Positions 17,218 through 26,429 are shown, numbered from the stretch's first letter. The stretch is DNA of 64,000 nt from Chryseobacterium sp. OV279 (GCF_900128945.1 NZ_FQUD01000001.1:1601450-1665449), one strand, 5' to 3'. Notes: generated by a model from the letters alone, not told the origin. Numbers and translations are program-made.

Positions 17218-17246
17218 AAGAGACTGGGGCATCCAGTCTCTTTTTT
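17218..17246 (+). terminator. Terminator of dnaN
   Basis: AAGAGACTGG-GGCAT-CCAGTCTC followed by T6. Its tail ends just before an in-frame ATG at 17248, so the next gene more likely starts at 17263. Confidence 0.85.
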
Positions 17247-17262
17247 AATGGACCTGAATTTA

Positions 17263-18096
17263 ATGAAAAGAATACTTATATTCACCTTACTGCTATCATT
17301 TATCAATTTATTTTCTCAAAAAAACATCAAAGTATACCATGAAAAGAAAGGTGATACTTTGGTGCTTTATGCAGACAATCTGGAGATTTACCCAATGTCT
17401 TTTGTATTTTCCGGGATGCCGGAATTAGAGAATATGAAAGCCCCTGAAGCCTTTAAACAGATACAGGTCATGCCTGCTAAATCAGTGAAAAATAAAGTGA
17501 CTTATTTTATGATCAACGATAAAACAAAAAGGTGGGCCGTGAAAAAGATGCCGGGTTATGAAATGTATGTGGGAGATGTTACTTTAGAAAAGTATGACTC
17601 GGATTATCAATATGTTCTTCCATTTGCAAAAGGAAAATCTTTTACAGTCAATCAAGGGTATAATGGACTGTTTTCTCATCAAAATGAAAATTCTTTGGAC
17701 TTTACCATGCCTGAAGGGACGGAAATTGTTGCGGCAAGAGAAGGATTGGTAACGGATGTGGTGAAACATAATAATACAGGATGCGCGAAAAAAAGCTGCG
17801 CAGATCAGGCTAATTATATTACTATTTTACACTCGGACGGAAGCTTTGCTCAATATTATCATTTAAAACAAAATGGAGTTAAGGTCAATGTCGGAGATAG
17901 GGTAAATAAAGGAGATGTCATCGGATTAAGTGGAAATACCGGATGGAGCAAAGGACCACACCTTCACTTTATATGCTATCTTCCCAGATTGGAAGGACAG
18001 AAATTTAGAAAACCACTAAAAACTCTTTTCAGAATTGGAGATGGAAGTAAAATAGAATATCTGGTTGAGAAAAGAACGTATTCAAAAGAATATTAA
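17263..18096 (+). CDS. Exported M23-family metallopeptidase
   Basis: LytM/M23 zinc endopeptidase of the type that cuts peptide cross-links in peptidoglycan. The 277-residue product has a signal peptide (MKRILIFTLLLSFINLFSQ) and a C-terminal LytM domain. Zinc ligands are visible as His139 and Asp146 in the H-x6-D motif (SHQNENSLDF) and as His235 of HLHF; His200 in AQYYHLK is also conserved. Two cysteines (NTGCAKKSCA) sit in an insertion and may form a disulphide. All metal ligands are present, so it is probably active rather than a scaffold. ATG 17248 is an alternative start but would lie against the dnaN terminator. Confidence 0.92.
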   Translation: MKRILIFTLLLSFINLFSQKNIKVYHEKKGDTLVLYADNLEIYPMSFVFSGMPELENMKAPEAFKQIQVMPAKSVKNKVTYFMINDKTKRWAVKKMPGYEMYVGDVTLEKYDSDYQYVLPFAKGKSFTVNQGYNGLFSHQNENSLDFTMPEGTEIVAAREGLVTDVVKHNNTGCAKKSCADQANYITILHSDGSFAQYYHLKQNGVKVNVGDRVNKGDVIGLSGNTGWSKGPHLHFICYLPRLEGQKFRKPLKTLFRIGDGSKIEYLVEKRTYSKEY

Positions 18097-18408
18097 ATGG
18101 CATACTTTGTAAGTTATCTCCATGATTTTGAAGATCAATCATGATATAATCGTAACAAATAGTTTCAAATTTTGTTAAAAAAGTAAGCTAAATTTACTAA
18201 AACAGAGGTTGAAAAAAATTAAAAGTTATTCTCTTAAAGTGGGCTCTAAATTTCGCTGTTTCTCAAAAAAACACGACATTTGTAGCGCGGAAAATTTTAA
18301 TGAATTTTCAAAATAAGAAAAGGTTTTTTTAACCTTGGGAACATATAAAAATGATCAGGTAGAAGGCTGAAAACCGATAGCTGACCAATTAAATAATAGA
18401 TTGAGCAA
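18097..18408. other. Leader region upstream of pheT
   Basis: A 312-base AT-rich gap. GACATTTG at 18276-18283 resembles a -7 element with its first T replaced, which would leave a leader of about 115 bases before pheT. The leader contains a short hairpin (AAGGTT-TTTTT-AACCTT, near 18320) without a following T run. I see no leader peptide rich in Phe codons and no other gene. Confidence 0.35.
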
Positions 18409-20811
18409 ATGAAAATATCAAACAACTGGCTGAAAGACTTTATCAAAACGGAACTGAAAACTGAAAGAATTGGAGAATTCCTTACAGATATAGGTCTTGA
18501 AGTAGAGGGGATAGAAAAATTTGAAAGTGTAAGAGGAAGCCTGGAAGGTATTGTCGTAGGAAAAGTATTGACCTGCGAAAAACATCCGAATGCAGATAAG
18601 TTAAAGAAAACAACAGTTGACGTAGGAAACGGAAAAATATTGAATATTGTTTGCGGTGCTCCAAACGTAGAAGCAGGGCAGACTGTACCTGTAGCTGTTG
18701 TAGGAACTAAAATCTATGACAAAACCGGAAACTTTTTTGAGATCAAAGAAGCAAAGATCAGAAGTGAGGTTTCTCAGGGAATGATTTGTGCGGAAGACGA
18801 ACTTGGCCTTAGTGAAGACCACGGAGGAATCATGGTGCTGGATGAAACCAAATATGAAGTAGGGAAGAACTTTGCAGATTATTTTGAACTGGCCAATGAT
18901 GAAGTGATCGAAATCGGTTTGACACCGAACAGAACAGATGCGATGTCACATTATGGTGTTGCTAGAGATCTTCACGCGTTCCTTTCCACCAACCAGCAGA
19001 AATCAACGTTTGAAAAAGTGTCTTCTGAAGCTTTGAATAACGAAGGTTCACATAATTTTACTTTAGAAGTTGAAAACGCTGAACTGTGTCCAAGATACAT
19101 CGGAGCAGTGATTGAAGACGTAAAAGTAGCAGAATCTCCAGCCTGGTTAAAAGACAGATTAAAAGCGATTGGTTTAAACCCGATCAACAATATTGTAGAT
19201 ATTACCAATTATATCCTTCACGGATACGGACAGCCTCTTCATGCATTTGATGCAGACAAGATCACAGGAAGTAAAGTGAAAGTGGGAACGGTAAAAGAAG
19301 GAACAAAATTCACGACCTTAGACGGTGTTGAAAGAACTTTGAACGGTTCTGAAGTAATGATCAAAGACGGAAAAGACAATCCTATGTGTATTGCCGGAGT
19401 TTTCGGGGGTGCCCATTCAGGGGTTTCTGATGAAACGAAAACCATTTTCCTTGAAAGTGCGTACTTCAATCCGGTTGCCGTAAGAAAAGGAGCTAAATTT
19501 CATGGCTTAAATACAGACGCTTCTTTCAGATTCGAAAGAGGAGTAGACCCGAATATTACCAGAACAGCCATCACTCACGCGATTAAAATGATCCAGGAAA
19601 TTGCTGATGGAAAATTAGTGGGAGATCTTTTGGAAGAATATCCAAAGAAAATCGAGGACAATTATGTGATCATCAGATTCTCAAAAATTGAACAGATTTT
19701 AGGAACAAAAATTCACAGAGAGAAAGTAAAGGAGATCTTAAAAGCTTTGGAAATTCAGGTTTTAAACGAGATCCAGAACGGACTTGAAATTTCAGTACCG
19801 GCTTACAGAGCTGATGTAACGAGAGAAATTGATGTGATTGAAGAAATCTTAAGAATCTACGGATACAACAAGATTGATGCTCCACAGAAAATTTCGTTTA
19901 CACCGGTTAAGCTGAGTGCCAACGATCAGGACGAGCTGGAAAACAACTGGGCAAGAACTTTACAGAGCATTGGATTCAATGAGGTGATGAATAACTCACT
20001 GACTTCTGTAAAAGATGAAACTGATGCTGTAAAATTACTGAATCCTTTAAGTGGTGATCTTGCGTTCATGAGAAAATCTTTATTGGAAGGTCTTCTTCTA
20101 AATGCAGTATACAATATCAACAGAAAGAATCAGGATATCAAGTTTTTCGAATTCGGAAAAATTTACCATAAAAAAGATAAATACGAGGAAAGAAAGCAAT
20201 TAGCGATCCTTGTGACAGGAAGAGATGTCGCGGAAAACTGGTTACAGCCTAAATCTGCAGTAAGTTTCTACAATCTTAAAGCTTATGTAAAAGTTTTATT
20301 GGAAAGACTGGCTGTTAGTTATAAAGAAGTGGCTTTAACCGACGATAGATTCTCTGATTCATTAGCTTATGAAGCAGATGGAAAAACGTTAGTAAGAATC
20401 GGAAAAGTATCTCCTGCAATGTTGAAAGATTTTGACATCGATCAGGAATGTTTCTACGCAGAAATCGAACTTGAACTGGCACAGGAATTACGTTCTAAAA
20501 ACGAACTTAAATTTAAGGATATTCCTAAATTCAACAAAATCAGAAGAGACCTTGCCCTGTTGATCGACAAAAACGTAAACTATCAGGATCTTTATGAAAC
20601 GGCGAAAAAGAACAAATCTCCTTTCATTAAGGGAATTAACTTATTCGACGTATATGAAGGGAAAAACCTTCCTGAAGGGAAAAAGTCTTATGCTATGAGT
20701 TTTGAGCTTCTAAACGAGGAGAAAACACTGGAAGAGAAAGAAATCTCCGAAGTGATGGAGTCTCTGATCAAAGCTTTCCAGAAAGAATACAACGCAGAAT
20801 TAAGATCTTAA
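18409..20811 (+). CDS. pheT: Phenylalanyl-tRNA synthetase beta subunit
   Basis: Beta subunit of the alpha2beta2 enzyme that charges tRNA-Phe; this subunit carries the editing site and much of the tRNA binding. The 800-residue product has the normal order: an N-terminal region (MKISNNWLKDFI), an EMAP/tRNA-binding OB domain (VVGKVLTCEKHPNADKLK, about residues 45-150), the B3/B4 editing domain (GHGQPLHAFDAD-like segment YGQPLHAFDADK), B5, the catalytic-like core and a C-terminal anticodon-binding ferredoxin fold (about 705-800: IPKFNKIRRDLALLID). pheS is not in this window. Confidence 0.97.
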   Translation: MKISNNWLKDFIKTELKTERIGEFLTDIGLEVEGIEKFESVRGSLEGIVVGKVLTCEKHPNADKLKKTTVDVGNGKILNIVCGAPNVEAGQTVPVAVVGTKIYDKTGNFFEIKEAKIRSEVSQGMICAEDELGLSEDHGGIMVLDETKYEVGKNFADYFELANDEVIEIGLTPNRTDAMSHYGVARDLHAFLSTNQQKSTFEKVSSEALNNEGSHNFTLEVENAELCPRYIGAVIEDVKVAESPAWLKDRLKAIGLNPINNIVDITNYILHGYGQPLHAFDADKITGSKVKVGTVKEGTKFTTLDGVERTLNGSEVMIKDGKDNPMCIAGVFGGAHSGVSDETKTIFLESAYFNPVAVRKGAKFHGLNTDASFRFERGVDPNITRTAITHAIKMIQEIADGKLVGDLLEEYPKKIEDNYVIIRFSKIEQILGTKIHREKVKEILKALEIQVLNEIQNGLEISVPAYRADVTREIDVIEEILRIYGYNKIDAPQKISFTPVKLSANDQDELENNWARTLQSIGFNEVMNNSLTSVKDETDAVKLLNPLSGDLAFMRKSLLEGLLLNAVYNINRKNQDIKFFEFGKIYHKKDKYEERKQLAILVTGRDVAENWLQPKSAVSFYNLKAYVKVLLERLAVSYKEVALTDDRFSDSLAYEADGKTLVRIGKVSPAMLKDFDIDQECFYAEIELELAQELRSKNELKFKDIPKFNKIRRDLALLIDKNVNYQDLYETAKKNKSPFIKGINLFDVYEGKNLPEGKKSYAMSFELLNEEKTLEEKEISEVMESLIKAFQKEYNAELRS

Positions 20812-20830
20812 TTCAGATAAAAATACATTA

Positions 20831-21441
20831 TAGAAACGGGCTTTAGCCCGTTTTTTTGTTTTCTTTTTCACGCAGATTAAACAGATTAGGCAGATTTAGA
20901 ATAGTAATAGAAATCTGTTCAATTTGCTGGCTCTGCGGGAGAATAAAAGCCATTTCCCATAATCATTCAATAGAAGCGGGCTTTAGCCCGCTTTCAAATT
21001 CCCGAAATTCAAAAGGCTTTAGCCAAAATAGAAGACAGTTTTTATTTCTCGCAGATCTCACAGATTCCACAGATCATAGTTCCTGGTAATAATCCATGAC
21101 TTCAATACGAAAAAAACTGCTTCAGCAGCCAAATCTGCGAGAGACTAAAAATCCGATGATAAATATTCAATAGGCGCGGGCTTTAGCCCGCTTTCAAATT
21201 CCCGAAATTCAAAATGCTTTAGCCAAAATAGAAGACCGTTTTTATTTCTCGCAGATCTCACAGATTCCACAGATCATAGTTCCGGCTAATAATCCATGAT
21301 TTCAATACGAAAAAAATCTGCTTCATCAGCCAAATCGGCGAGAGACTAAAAATCCGATAATAATATTCAATAGGAGCGGGCTTTAGCCCGTTTTAAAATA
21401 ATCAGCCCAATCAATCGGCTTTAGCCAAAACATAAAATATG
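20831..21441. repeat. 200-bp tandem repeat array with CGCAGAT inverted arms
   Basis: Two units (20965-21164 and 21165-21364) have an exact 200-base period and differ at about a dozen positions by eye. A partial third unit follows (21365-21441) and a shorter diverged unit precedes (20831-20964). Each unit starts with a GCGGGCTTTAGCCCGC hairpin, then a GGCTTTAGCC-type word, then an inverted pair of CGCAGAT arms (21047-21056 with 21133-21142; 21247-21256 with 21334-21343). There is no open frame. It fills nearly all of the 758-base gap between pheT and the META lipoprotein; 21442-21541 is plain AT-rich sequence. Confidence 0.85.
20835..20860 (+). terminator. Terminator of pheT
   Basis: ACGGGCTTTAGCCCGT followed by T7, 24 bases after the stop. 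The GGGCTTTAGCCC core is reused as the first hairpin of each 200-bp repeat unit downstream. Confidence 0.85.
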
Positions 21442-21541
21442 ATCTATGCTATTAGGAAAATACGAGTAAAATTAATTCCAAAATAGAACTCTTAAAAAGT
21501 AATAAAATCCCCCGCGTCCCGTTTAAATAATATAATTTCCT

Positions 21542-21549
21542 TAAATTTG
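21542..21549 (+). promoter_or_regulatory. Promoter -7 element for the META lipoprotein
   Basis: TAAATTTG fits TAnnTTTG exactly, 20 bases before the ATG. Confidence 0.55.
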
Positions 21550-21569
21550 AGTAATTCAAAAAGAAAAAA

Positions 21570-21980
21570 ATGAAAAATCTTTTTTTAAGTATAGGTGCGG
21601 CTGCTATTCTGGCGTCGTGCGGTACCATGTCCAGCGCTTCTGCTTCTAAAGTAGGGAAGGCTCAGCCTTCATTGGCGAATACAAAATGGACATTGGCAGA
21701 AAACGTGAAAGGTAAGGTTCCTACCCTGAATATTGAAGGGGAAAAGATCAATGGAAACGGAGGGTGCAACAACTATTTCGGAACCGCTAAAATAGATCCT
21801 TCTACCGGTGATTTCTCTGCAGGACAGATGGGATCTACCAAAATGATGTGCAACAATATGAGCGTTGAACAAAACTTTATGGATATGGTAGGGAAGGCTA
21901 ATAAATATGTGATTTCCGGAACTACACTGGAACTGTATAAAGATAATCTTCTGCTGTTGAAATTCAACAAATCGGAATAA
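21570..21980 (+). CDS. META-domain (HslJ-like) lipoprotein
   Basis: A 136-residue envelope lipoprotein with lipobox ILASC (Cys17) and one META domain (DUF306). This is the fold of E. coli HslJ, linked to heat and novobiocin tolerance. Motifs seen are the opening W of LANTKWTLAE, the glycine-rich NGNGGCNNYFGTAKID segment with a Cys, and the STKMMCNNMSVEQNFM segment with the second conserved Cys, which may pair with the first. It is monocistronic with an exact -7 element upstream and a bidirectional terminator downstream. Confidence 0.9.
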   Translation: MKNLFLSIGAAAILASCGTMSSASASKVGKAQPSLANTKWTLAENVKGKVPTLNIEGEKINGNGGCNNYFGTAKIDPSTGDFSAGQMGSTKMMCNNMSVEQNFMDMVGKANKYVISGTTLELYKDNLLLLKFNKSE

Positions 21981-21983
21981 AAT

Positions 21984-22016
21984 AAAAAAGGAACTCAATT
22001 TGAGTTCCTTTTTTTA
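21984..22016. terminator. Bidirectional terminator between convergent genes
   Basis: AAAAAAGGAACTCAA-TTTGAGTTCC followed by a T run: A tract, perfect stem, T tract. Confidence 0.9.
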
Positions 22017-22030
22017 TGTTTAGGTCGTTA

Positions 22031-22270
22031 TTATTCTTCCTCTTCTTCGTCGTACTTAGCCAACTCTTCATCACACCATTTGAATGCAGCCTCTACTACT
22101 TTTGTAGCCTCGTCTGCCATAGTTTCTTCATCGTCACCTTCCAAATCATCTAGCCACTCAACTTCTTCTTCCTCAACGTTTAAGATGAATCTTGGATATT
22201 CTGTGTGAACTACGAATAAATCTTCAGGAAATTCCGAATTGTCTGCTAATAAAAACTTTGGTAATTTCAT
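22031..22270 (-). CDS. Small highly acidic conserved protein
   Basis: A 79-residue cytoplasmic protein, strongly acidic (runs such as EEEEVEWLDDLEGDDEE and a C-terminal DEEEEE). The N-terminus (MKLPKFLLADNSEFPEDLFV) resembles small uncharacterised proteins that I recall from Flavobacteria. No motif suggests catalysis; it could be a chaperone-like or binding protein, but that is a guess. It ends against the bidirectional terminator and precedes (in genome order) the 3-hydroxyacyl-CoA dehydrogenase, 52 bases upstream on the same strand, with which it may be co-transcribed. Confidence 0.78.
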   Translation of the reverse strand: MKLPKFLLADNSEFPEDLFVVHTEYPRFILNVEEEEVEWLDDLEGDDEETMADEATKVVEAAFKWCDEELAKYDEEEEE

Positions 22271-22322
22271 TTTTTAAATATTTTAACTTTAATCAAAGAT
22301 AAATAAAATTATTGACTTAAAA

Positions 22323-23216
22323 TTATTTCAAAAACATTTTTGAAACTTTTTCAGCTTTTTTACTTTCTGAATAATCATAGAAACCTTCACCGGACTTTAC
22401 CCCCAGTTTTCCTGCCATCACCATGTTTACAAGAAGTGGGTTTGGAGCGTATTTAGGATTCTTGAAACCGTCATACATCACGTTAAGAATCGCAAGACAG
22501 ATATCAAGACCGATAAAATCTGCCAGCTGAAGAGGTCCCATCGGATGTGCCATTCCAAGCTTCATTACCGTATCGATTTCCTCTACGCCAGCTACTCCGT
22601 TGTAAAGCGTTTCAATAGATTCGTTGATCATCGGCATAAGAATTCTGTTCGCTACGAAACCAGGGTAATCGTTCACTTCTACAGGAACTTTTCCTAAGGT
22701 CTTACTCATATCATAAATCGCATCGAAAGTCTCTTTAGATGTAGAATATCCTTTGATGATTTCTACCAGTTTCATGATAGGAACAGGGTTCATAAAGTGC
22801 ATTCCGATCACTTTGTCAGCTCTTTTGGTAGCTGCTGCGATTTTCGTGATGGAAATAGAAGAGGTATTGGTTGCAAGAATACAGTTGGCAGGTGCCAGTT
22901 CATCCATTTGTCCGAAGATCTTCAGTTTCAGATCCTGATTTTCAGTAGCTGCTTCTACAATAAGGTCTGCATTTCCGGCAGCATCCTGAAGGGTTGTAAA
23001 AGTGGTAATGTTTCCTAATGTTTCAGCTTTTTGCTCTTCAGTAAGGTTTCCCTTTGCAATGATTCTGTCAAGGTTCGTTGTAATTGTCTTCAGTCCTCTG
23101 TCCAGTGCATCCTGAGATACATCTACCAGATTTACTTTGAATCCGCTTTGTGCAAAAGTGTGCGCAATACCATTCCCCATGGTTCCAGCTCCAATAACTA
23201 CAATGTTTTTGATCAT
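22323..23216 (-). CDS. hbd: 3-hydroxybutyryl-CoA / 3-hydroxyacyl-CoA dehydrogenase
   Basis: NAD(P)-dependent oxidation of short-chain 3-hydroxyacyl-CoA, or the reverse reduction. The 297-residue single-function form has an N-terminal Rossmann domain with VVIGAGTMGNGIAHTFAQSG and a C-terminal dimerisation domain. The catalytic His is in GMHFMNPVPIMKLVE, and VNDYPGFVANRILMP follows; the family segment MKLGMAHPMGPLQLADFIGLD is broken here as MKLGMAHPMGPLQ then LADFIGLD. The length is typical of Hbd/PaaH. Nearby genes are unrelated, so its pathway (fatty acid, phenylacetate or butyryl-CoA) cannot be told. The gene upstream on the same strand is a small secreted protein, 8 bases away. Confidence 0.94.
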   Translation of the reverse strand: MIKNIVVIGAGTMGNGIAHTFAQSGFKVNLVDVSQDALDRGLKTITTNLDRIIAKGNLTEEQKAETLGNITTFTTLQDAAGNADLIVEAATENQDLKLKIFGQMDELAPANCILATNTSSISITKIAAATKRADKVIGMHFMNPVPIMKLVEIIKGYSTSKETFDAIYDMSKTLGKVPVEVNDYPGFVANRILMPMINESIETLYNGVAGVEEIDTVMKLGMAHPMGPLQLADFIGLDICLAILNVMYDGFKNPKYAPNPLLVNMVMAGKLGVKSGEGFYDYSESKKAEKVSKMFLK

Positions 23217-23224
23217 TTTTTCTT

Positions 23225-23635
23225 TTATTTTTTATAGATAGTTAAATTTTTAATGTCCGTTAAATCGGATTTATAAACAGTCACCGCCGGATCGAAATTC
23301 ACATTACCGTCACGGTCCTGTTTTCTGGTTTTGTTTTGTGATGTGATGACAGACTGAAGGCCTTTTGCGAAAGCTGTTTTCTGCTTTTTACCCAGTTTAT
23401 CAATTCCGATGTATAAATTAAATTCACCTTCTCTTCCCATGCCGCCCTGATGTAAGACTTCAAAAGCCCTCAATTGATTGCTTTTCTCAAACTTTTTCAG
23501 ATAATCTGTCACAGGCTTGGTGGAAGGTGTTCCACAACAGATACTGCCATAGCTTATACGGACATAGCTCATGCTCTTTTGCGAAAAAAGAAACGCTGAA
23601 CAGAACAGGAATGTTGTTAATACTATTTTTTTCAT
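23225..23635 (-). CDS. Secreted protein of unknown function
   Basis: Not recognised. The 136-residue product has a signal peptide (MKKIVLTTFLFCSAFLFSQ). The mature part opens with SYVRISYGSICCGTPSTKP, which holds two adjacent cysteines, and continues as a mixed alpha/beta pattern that includes FEVLHQGGMGREGEFNLY and a Lys-rich end. Adjacent cysteines next to a short Gly-Thr-Pro loop could bind a metal or form a disulphide; this is inference. It stops 8 bases before the dehydrogenase start, on the same strand. Confidence 0.7.
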   Translation of the reverse strand: MKKIVLTTFLFCSAFLFSQKSMSYVRISYGSICCGTPSTKPVTDYLKKFEKSNQLRAFEVLHQGGMGREGEFNLYIGIDKLGKKQKTAFAKGLQSVITSQNKTRKQDRDGNVNFDPAVTVYKSDLTDIKNLTIYKK

Positions 23636-23705
23636 ATCAATAGTTTTCCGGGTTGGAGAAATGACATTCTACCGGTTTTTCAGCTTTAAAAATAAGCTTA
23701 ATATT

Positions 23706-24584
23706 TTACTTATTAAAATCGTCCCAGACCGCCTTTGAAATATCCGAAACCATTTTACAGTTCACAGCATCCGTTTCCATGGAATCGTTTACAAATACGG
23801 CAATTGCGTAATGTTTTCCGTTCGGAAGGGTGATGATTCCCATATCATTTTCAGCAACAGTCAGACCGTTGTCATTCTTTCCGGAAGAACCGGTTTTATG
23901 GGCTACGGGTGTATTTTTAGGAAGCTGTTCAACAATTTTATTGGTGCCGGTTTTGGTTCCGAGCATGATCTGCATCAGATAATCAGTAGATTTTTTGGAA
24001 AGCAGTTTTCCATCATAGAATTTTTTCAGAACCTGAATTGCAGAATTGGGTGTGCTGTAATTTTCATAAAGAGCCTTCCAGCTTTTATGCATCTCGGCTT
24101 CGTTGTGTTTGATCTGGAAGCCTTTTACTCCCTTTGAGTCCATAAACTTCTGAACGGTCTGCGGTCCTCCGATAAGCCTTAATAAAACATCACAGCCGTT
24201 ATTGTCACTTAATGCAACGGTATAGTCCAGAACTTCACTTAATGTCAATGAAACATTAGCATCAGGATACTTTTCACGGATCGGCGACCACGTATTTTCC
24301 AGCATATCTTCCTTTTTGATGAAAAGTTTCTGATCCAGAGACAGCTTTCCCTGATCTACAAGATCCAGTACTGCACAGGCAATATGAAATTTGAATACAC
24401 TTAAAGTCGGAAGAGGGTGACCTCCTTTTTTACTGTATTTAAAATTATTTTCAAAACCGAGAACCGAAACTCCAACCGTTGCATTTTTACCTTCTGTAAT
24501 TGAATTTATTTTTTGTTCCAAAACAGATTTTTGAGCCATTGCCAATGATGAAATCAGAAGAAAGAAAAGTCCTATTTTTTTCAT
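23706..24584 (-). CDS. Class A (subclass A2) beta-lactamase
   Basis: Periplasmic serine beta-lactamase, related to the Chryseobacterium chromosomal CGA/CIA-type and Bacteroides CblA/CepA enzymes. The 292-residue product has a signal peptide ending SLAMAQ. All class A motifs are in place: S62-V-F-K65, S126-D-N128, the omega-loop Glu162 in NEAEM (the A2-type EAxM form) and K230-T-G. It is expected to hydrolyse penicillins and cephalosporins; the spectrum cannot be read. No LysR/AmpR-type regulator or mobile element adjoins it, so it looks intrinsic rather than acquired. A terminator separates it from the GH5 gene upstream. Confidence 0.94.
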   Translation of the reverse strand: MKKIGLFFLLISSLAMAQKSVLEQKINSITEGKNATVGVSVLGFENNFKYSKKGGHPLPTLSVFKFHIACAVLDLVDQGKLSLDQKLFIKKEDMLENTWSPIREKYPDANVSLTLSEVLDYTVALSDNNGCDVLLRLIGGPQTVQKFMDSKGVKGFQIKHNEAEMHKSWKALYENYSTPNSAIQVLKKFYDGKLLSKKSTDYLMQIMLGTKTGTNKIVEQLPKNTPVAHKTGSSGKNDNGLTVAENDMGIITLPNGKHYAIAVFVNDSMETDAVNCKMVSDISKAVWDDFNK

Positions 24585-24602
24585 AATATACAGGTTAAAA
24601 GA

Positions 24603-24631
24603 AGATCCCTTTTAGACACTAAAAGGGATCT
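24603..24631 (-). terminator. Terminator of the GH5 gene (minus strand)
   Basis: AGATCCCTTTTAG pairs with CTAAAAGGGATCT, followed on the minus strand by a TC/T-rich tail. It lies between the GH5 stop and the beta-lactamase start. Confidence 0.8.
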
Positions 24632-24648
24632 GCAATTTAAGATATTTA

Positions 24649-26379
24649 TTACTGTATTTCAAAATAATTCAGATTCGAACCGTTGCCTTCAAAGCGGAAC
24701 CTGATTTTATTTGTACCCTTCTTGAGCGGGACATTTTTAACGGATACTGTTTTCCAGTTTCGTTCTCCACCGGTAGAAGGTAATGAAACATTGGCCAATT
24801 GTTTTCCTGAAGCATCTTCAAGCTTAATATTGGTATCATTGCTGCCTGAATATCGGATATTGAACGTGTAATTTTTCTCGGATTTTACAGTAACGGTATA
24901 CTGAAGCCATTCTCCCTTTTCTGTTTTTCCTACATAGTATTGATTGGTAATGCCGTCATGACAGCGATAAATATCCACACCGTCATTTCTCATCTGCTGT
25001 CCGGAATTCCACTCAGATCTTTTCTTGGGATCACTTACCCAAAGGTTGACAAAATCATGATCAACATAAGCTGAACCCATTCTTCCCAAATCGTACTCTG
25101 ATGCAAATATTCTTCCCGGAACCGGATGGTTTTTAAACGGTTTGGTCGTATCGTCCGTTACCTGCCTGAACATAGCATCAATAACATCATTTTTGATTTC
25201 AACATTACTGAACTTATAATTCTCCGCTATCTGCATCAATGCTTTCGTTGCGAAATCTTTAGATGGTTTTTCACCGCTGTTTTTCCAATAATTGAGGAGT
25301 ATTTCATATTCAGGAGTGGTTTTTACATTGGTGATTCCCGCAATATTATCAATCTTCTTCATAGGCCAGAACGCATAGCCGATATTGTGTTTGTCAAGAA
25401 GCTGAATAAGTTCCGTAAACCACACATTGGAATTCTCGCCGGTTTCCCCAAGCCAGATCGGAATATTGTGTTTTTTTCTGAGTTCAAGGATAGACTGGAT
25501 GGTCTCATCATTATTATAATTCCAGTATTTATGAAAACTGAATGCCATATTGTTGTCCCACAGTGGGATCAGTCCGTTGTAGTTATTTCCCCAGCCGTTT
25601 CCTTCAATAAATATCAGGTGTTTTTTATCCGTCTCGCGAATGGCCGCTGTAATTTCTTTCTGAAGTTTCCAGAGTGGGGCATTGGACATTTCATCGGTAC
25701 CATTCGGATTTTTTCCGGTAAAATTAATATTCGGTTCATTGATCAGGTCGTAACCGCCGATCCAGGGCTCATCTTTATACCGTTCCGCAAGCTTTTTCCA
25801 AAGAGCAATTGTTTTTTGTTGATTTTCAGTATTTTCCCAAAGTGAAGGTTTTGTTTTATCGTTGTCTGAGATATTGACGTCATTTCCCTGTCCTCCCGGA
25901 GCTGCATGAAGATCAAGAATTAAATATATTTTATTGGCAGCACACCATTTCAGCAAATCATCCGTCATTTTAAAACCCTCTTCCAGCCAGGTATTTTGTC
26001 CTTTTACCGGCTCTTTTTCAATAGGAAGCGTGTACAGATCATAATGCATAGGCAGCCTTATAGAGTTGAATCCTGCTTTAGCAAGAAAATCTATATCCTG
26101 TTTGGTAATACCGTTTTTAAGATAGGCTTTATAGAAATCCTTCATTCCGTTTTCACCGATCAGTTCAGAGATTTTTTCTTTAATCTTATACTGAGGACCT
26201 GCAAAATCTGCGGTTTTCAGCATATATCCTTCCTGAAGCATCCATCCGCCGAGACCCAGACCCCGCAGCTGAATGTTTTCACCTTTGTCATTAATGATTT
26301 TCTGTCCGGCGGTTTTTAATAATTGCGATGTCCCAAATTGAGACAATAATAAAGCGGATAATAAGATAACTCTTTTCAT
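24649..26379 (-). CDS. Secreted GH5 glucanase with C-terminal CBM6-like module
   Basis: An exported glycoside hydrolase of family 5 (cellulase/exo-1,3-glucanase fold). The 576-residue product has a signal peptide (MKRVILLSALLLSQFGTSQ) and a TIM barrel from about 35 to 350 with the acid/base Glu215 in DLINEPN and the nucleophile Glu312 in WLGETGENSN; RLPMHYD and DLHAAPGGQG are further family motifs. Residues about 440-576 form a carbohydrate-binding module of the CBM6 jelly-roll type (YTVTVKSEKNYTFNIRYSG, then a C-terminal NYFEIQ). The likely substrates are beta-glucans. It has no T9SS sorting tail. Its own promoter and terminator are visible. Confidence 0.92.
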   Translation of the reverse strand: MKRVILLSALLLSQFGTSQLLKTAGQKIINDKGENIQLRGLGLGGWMLQEGYMLKTADFAGPQYKIKEKISELIGENGMKDFYKAYLKNGITKQDIDFLAKAGFNSIRLPMHYDLYTLPIEKEPVKGQNTWLEEGFKMTDDLLKWCAANKIYLILDLHAAPGGQGNDVNISDNDKTKPSLWENTENQQKTIALWKKLAERYKDEPWIGGYDLINEPNINFTGKNPNGTDEMSNAPLWKLQKEITAAIRETDKKHLIFIEGNGWGNNYNGLIPLWDNNMAFSFHKYWNYNNDETIQSILELRKKHNIPIWLGETGENSNVWFTELIQLLDKHNIGYAFWPMKKIDNIAGITNVKTTPEYEILLNYWKNSGEKPSKDFATKALMQIAENYKFSNVEIKNDVIDAMFRQVTDDTTKPFKNHPVPGRIFASEYDLGRMGSAYVDHDFVNLWVSDPKKRSEWNSGQQMRNDGVDIYRCHDGITNQYYVGKTEKGEWLQYTVTVKSEKNYTFNIRYSGSNDTNIKLEDASGKQLANVSLPSTGGERNWKTVSVKNVPLKKGTNKIRFRFEGNGSNLNYFEIQ

Positions 26380-26429
26380 ATATCTTTAAATTATTGGAGA
26401 GGATTATAGAATAATTGTTTTCAGAAAGA

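Noticed and set aside
18409..20811. T-box or Phe attenuator leader for pheT
   Set aside because: No Phe-rich leader peptide or T-box signature is visible in 18097-18408.
20831..21441. CRISPR array
   Set aside because: Repeat units are 200 bp, tandem, without short repeats and unique spacers, and no cas genes are present.
23706..24584. Acquired resistance gene on a mobile element
   Set aside because: No insertion sequence, integron or atypical composition; the sequence matches the chromosomal class A enzymes of the genus.
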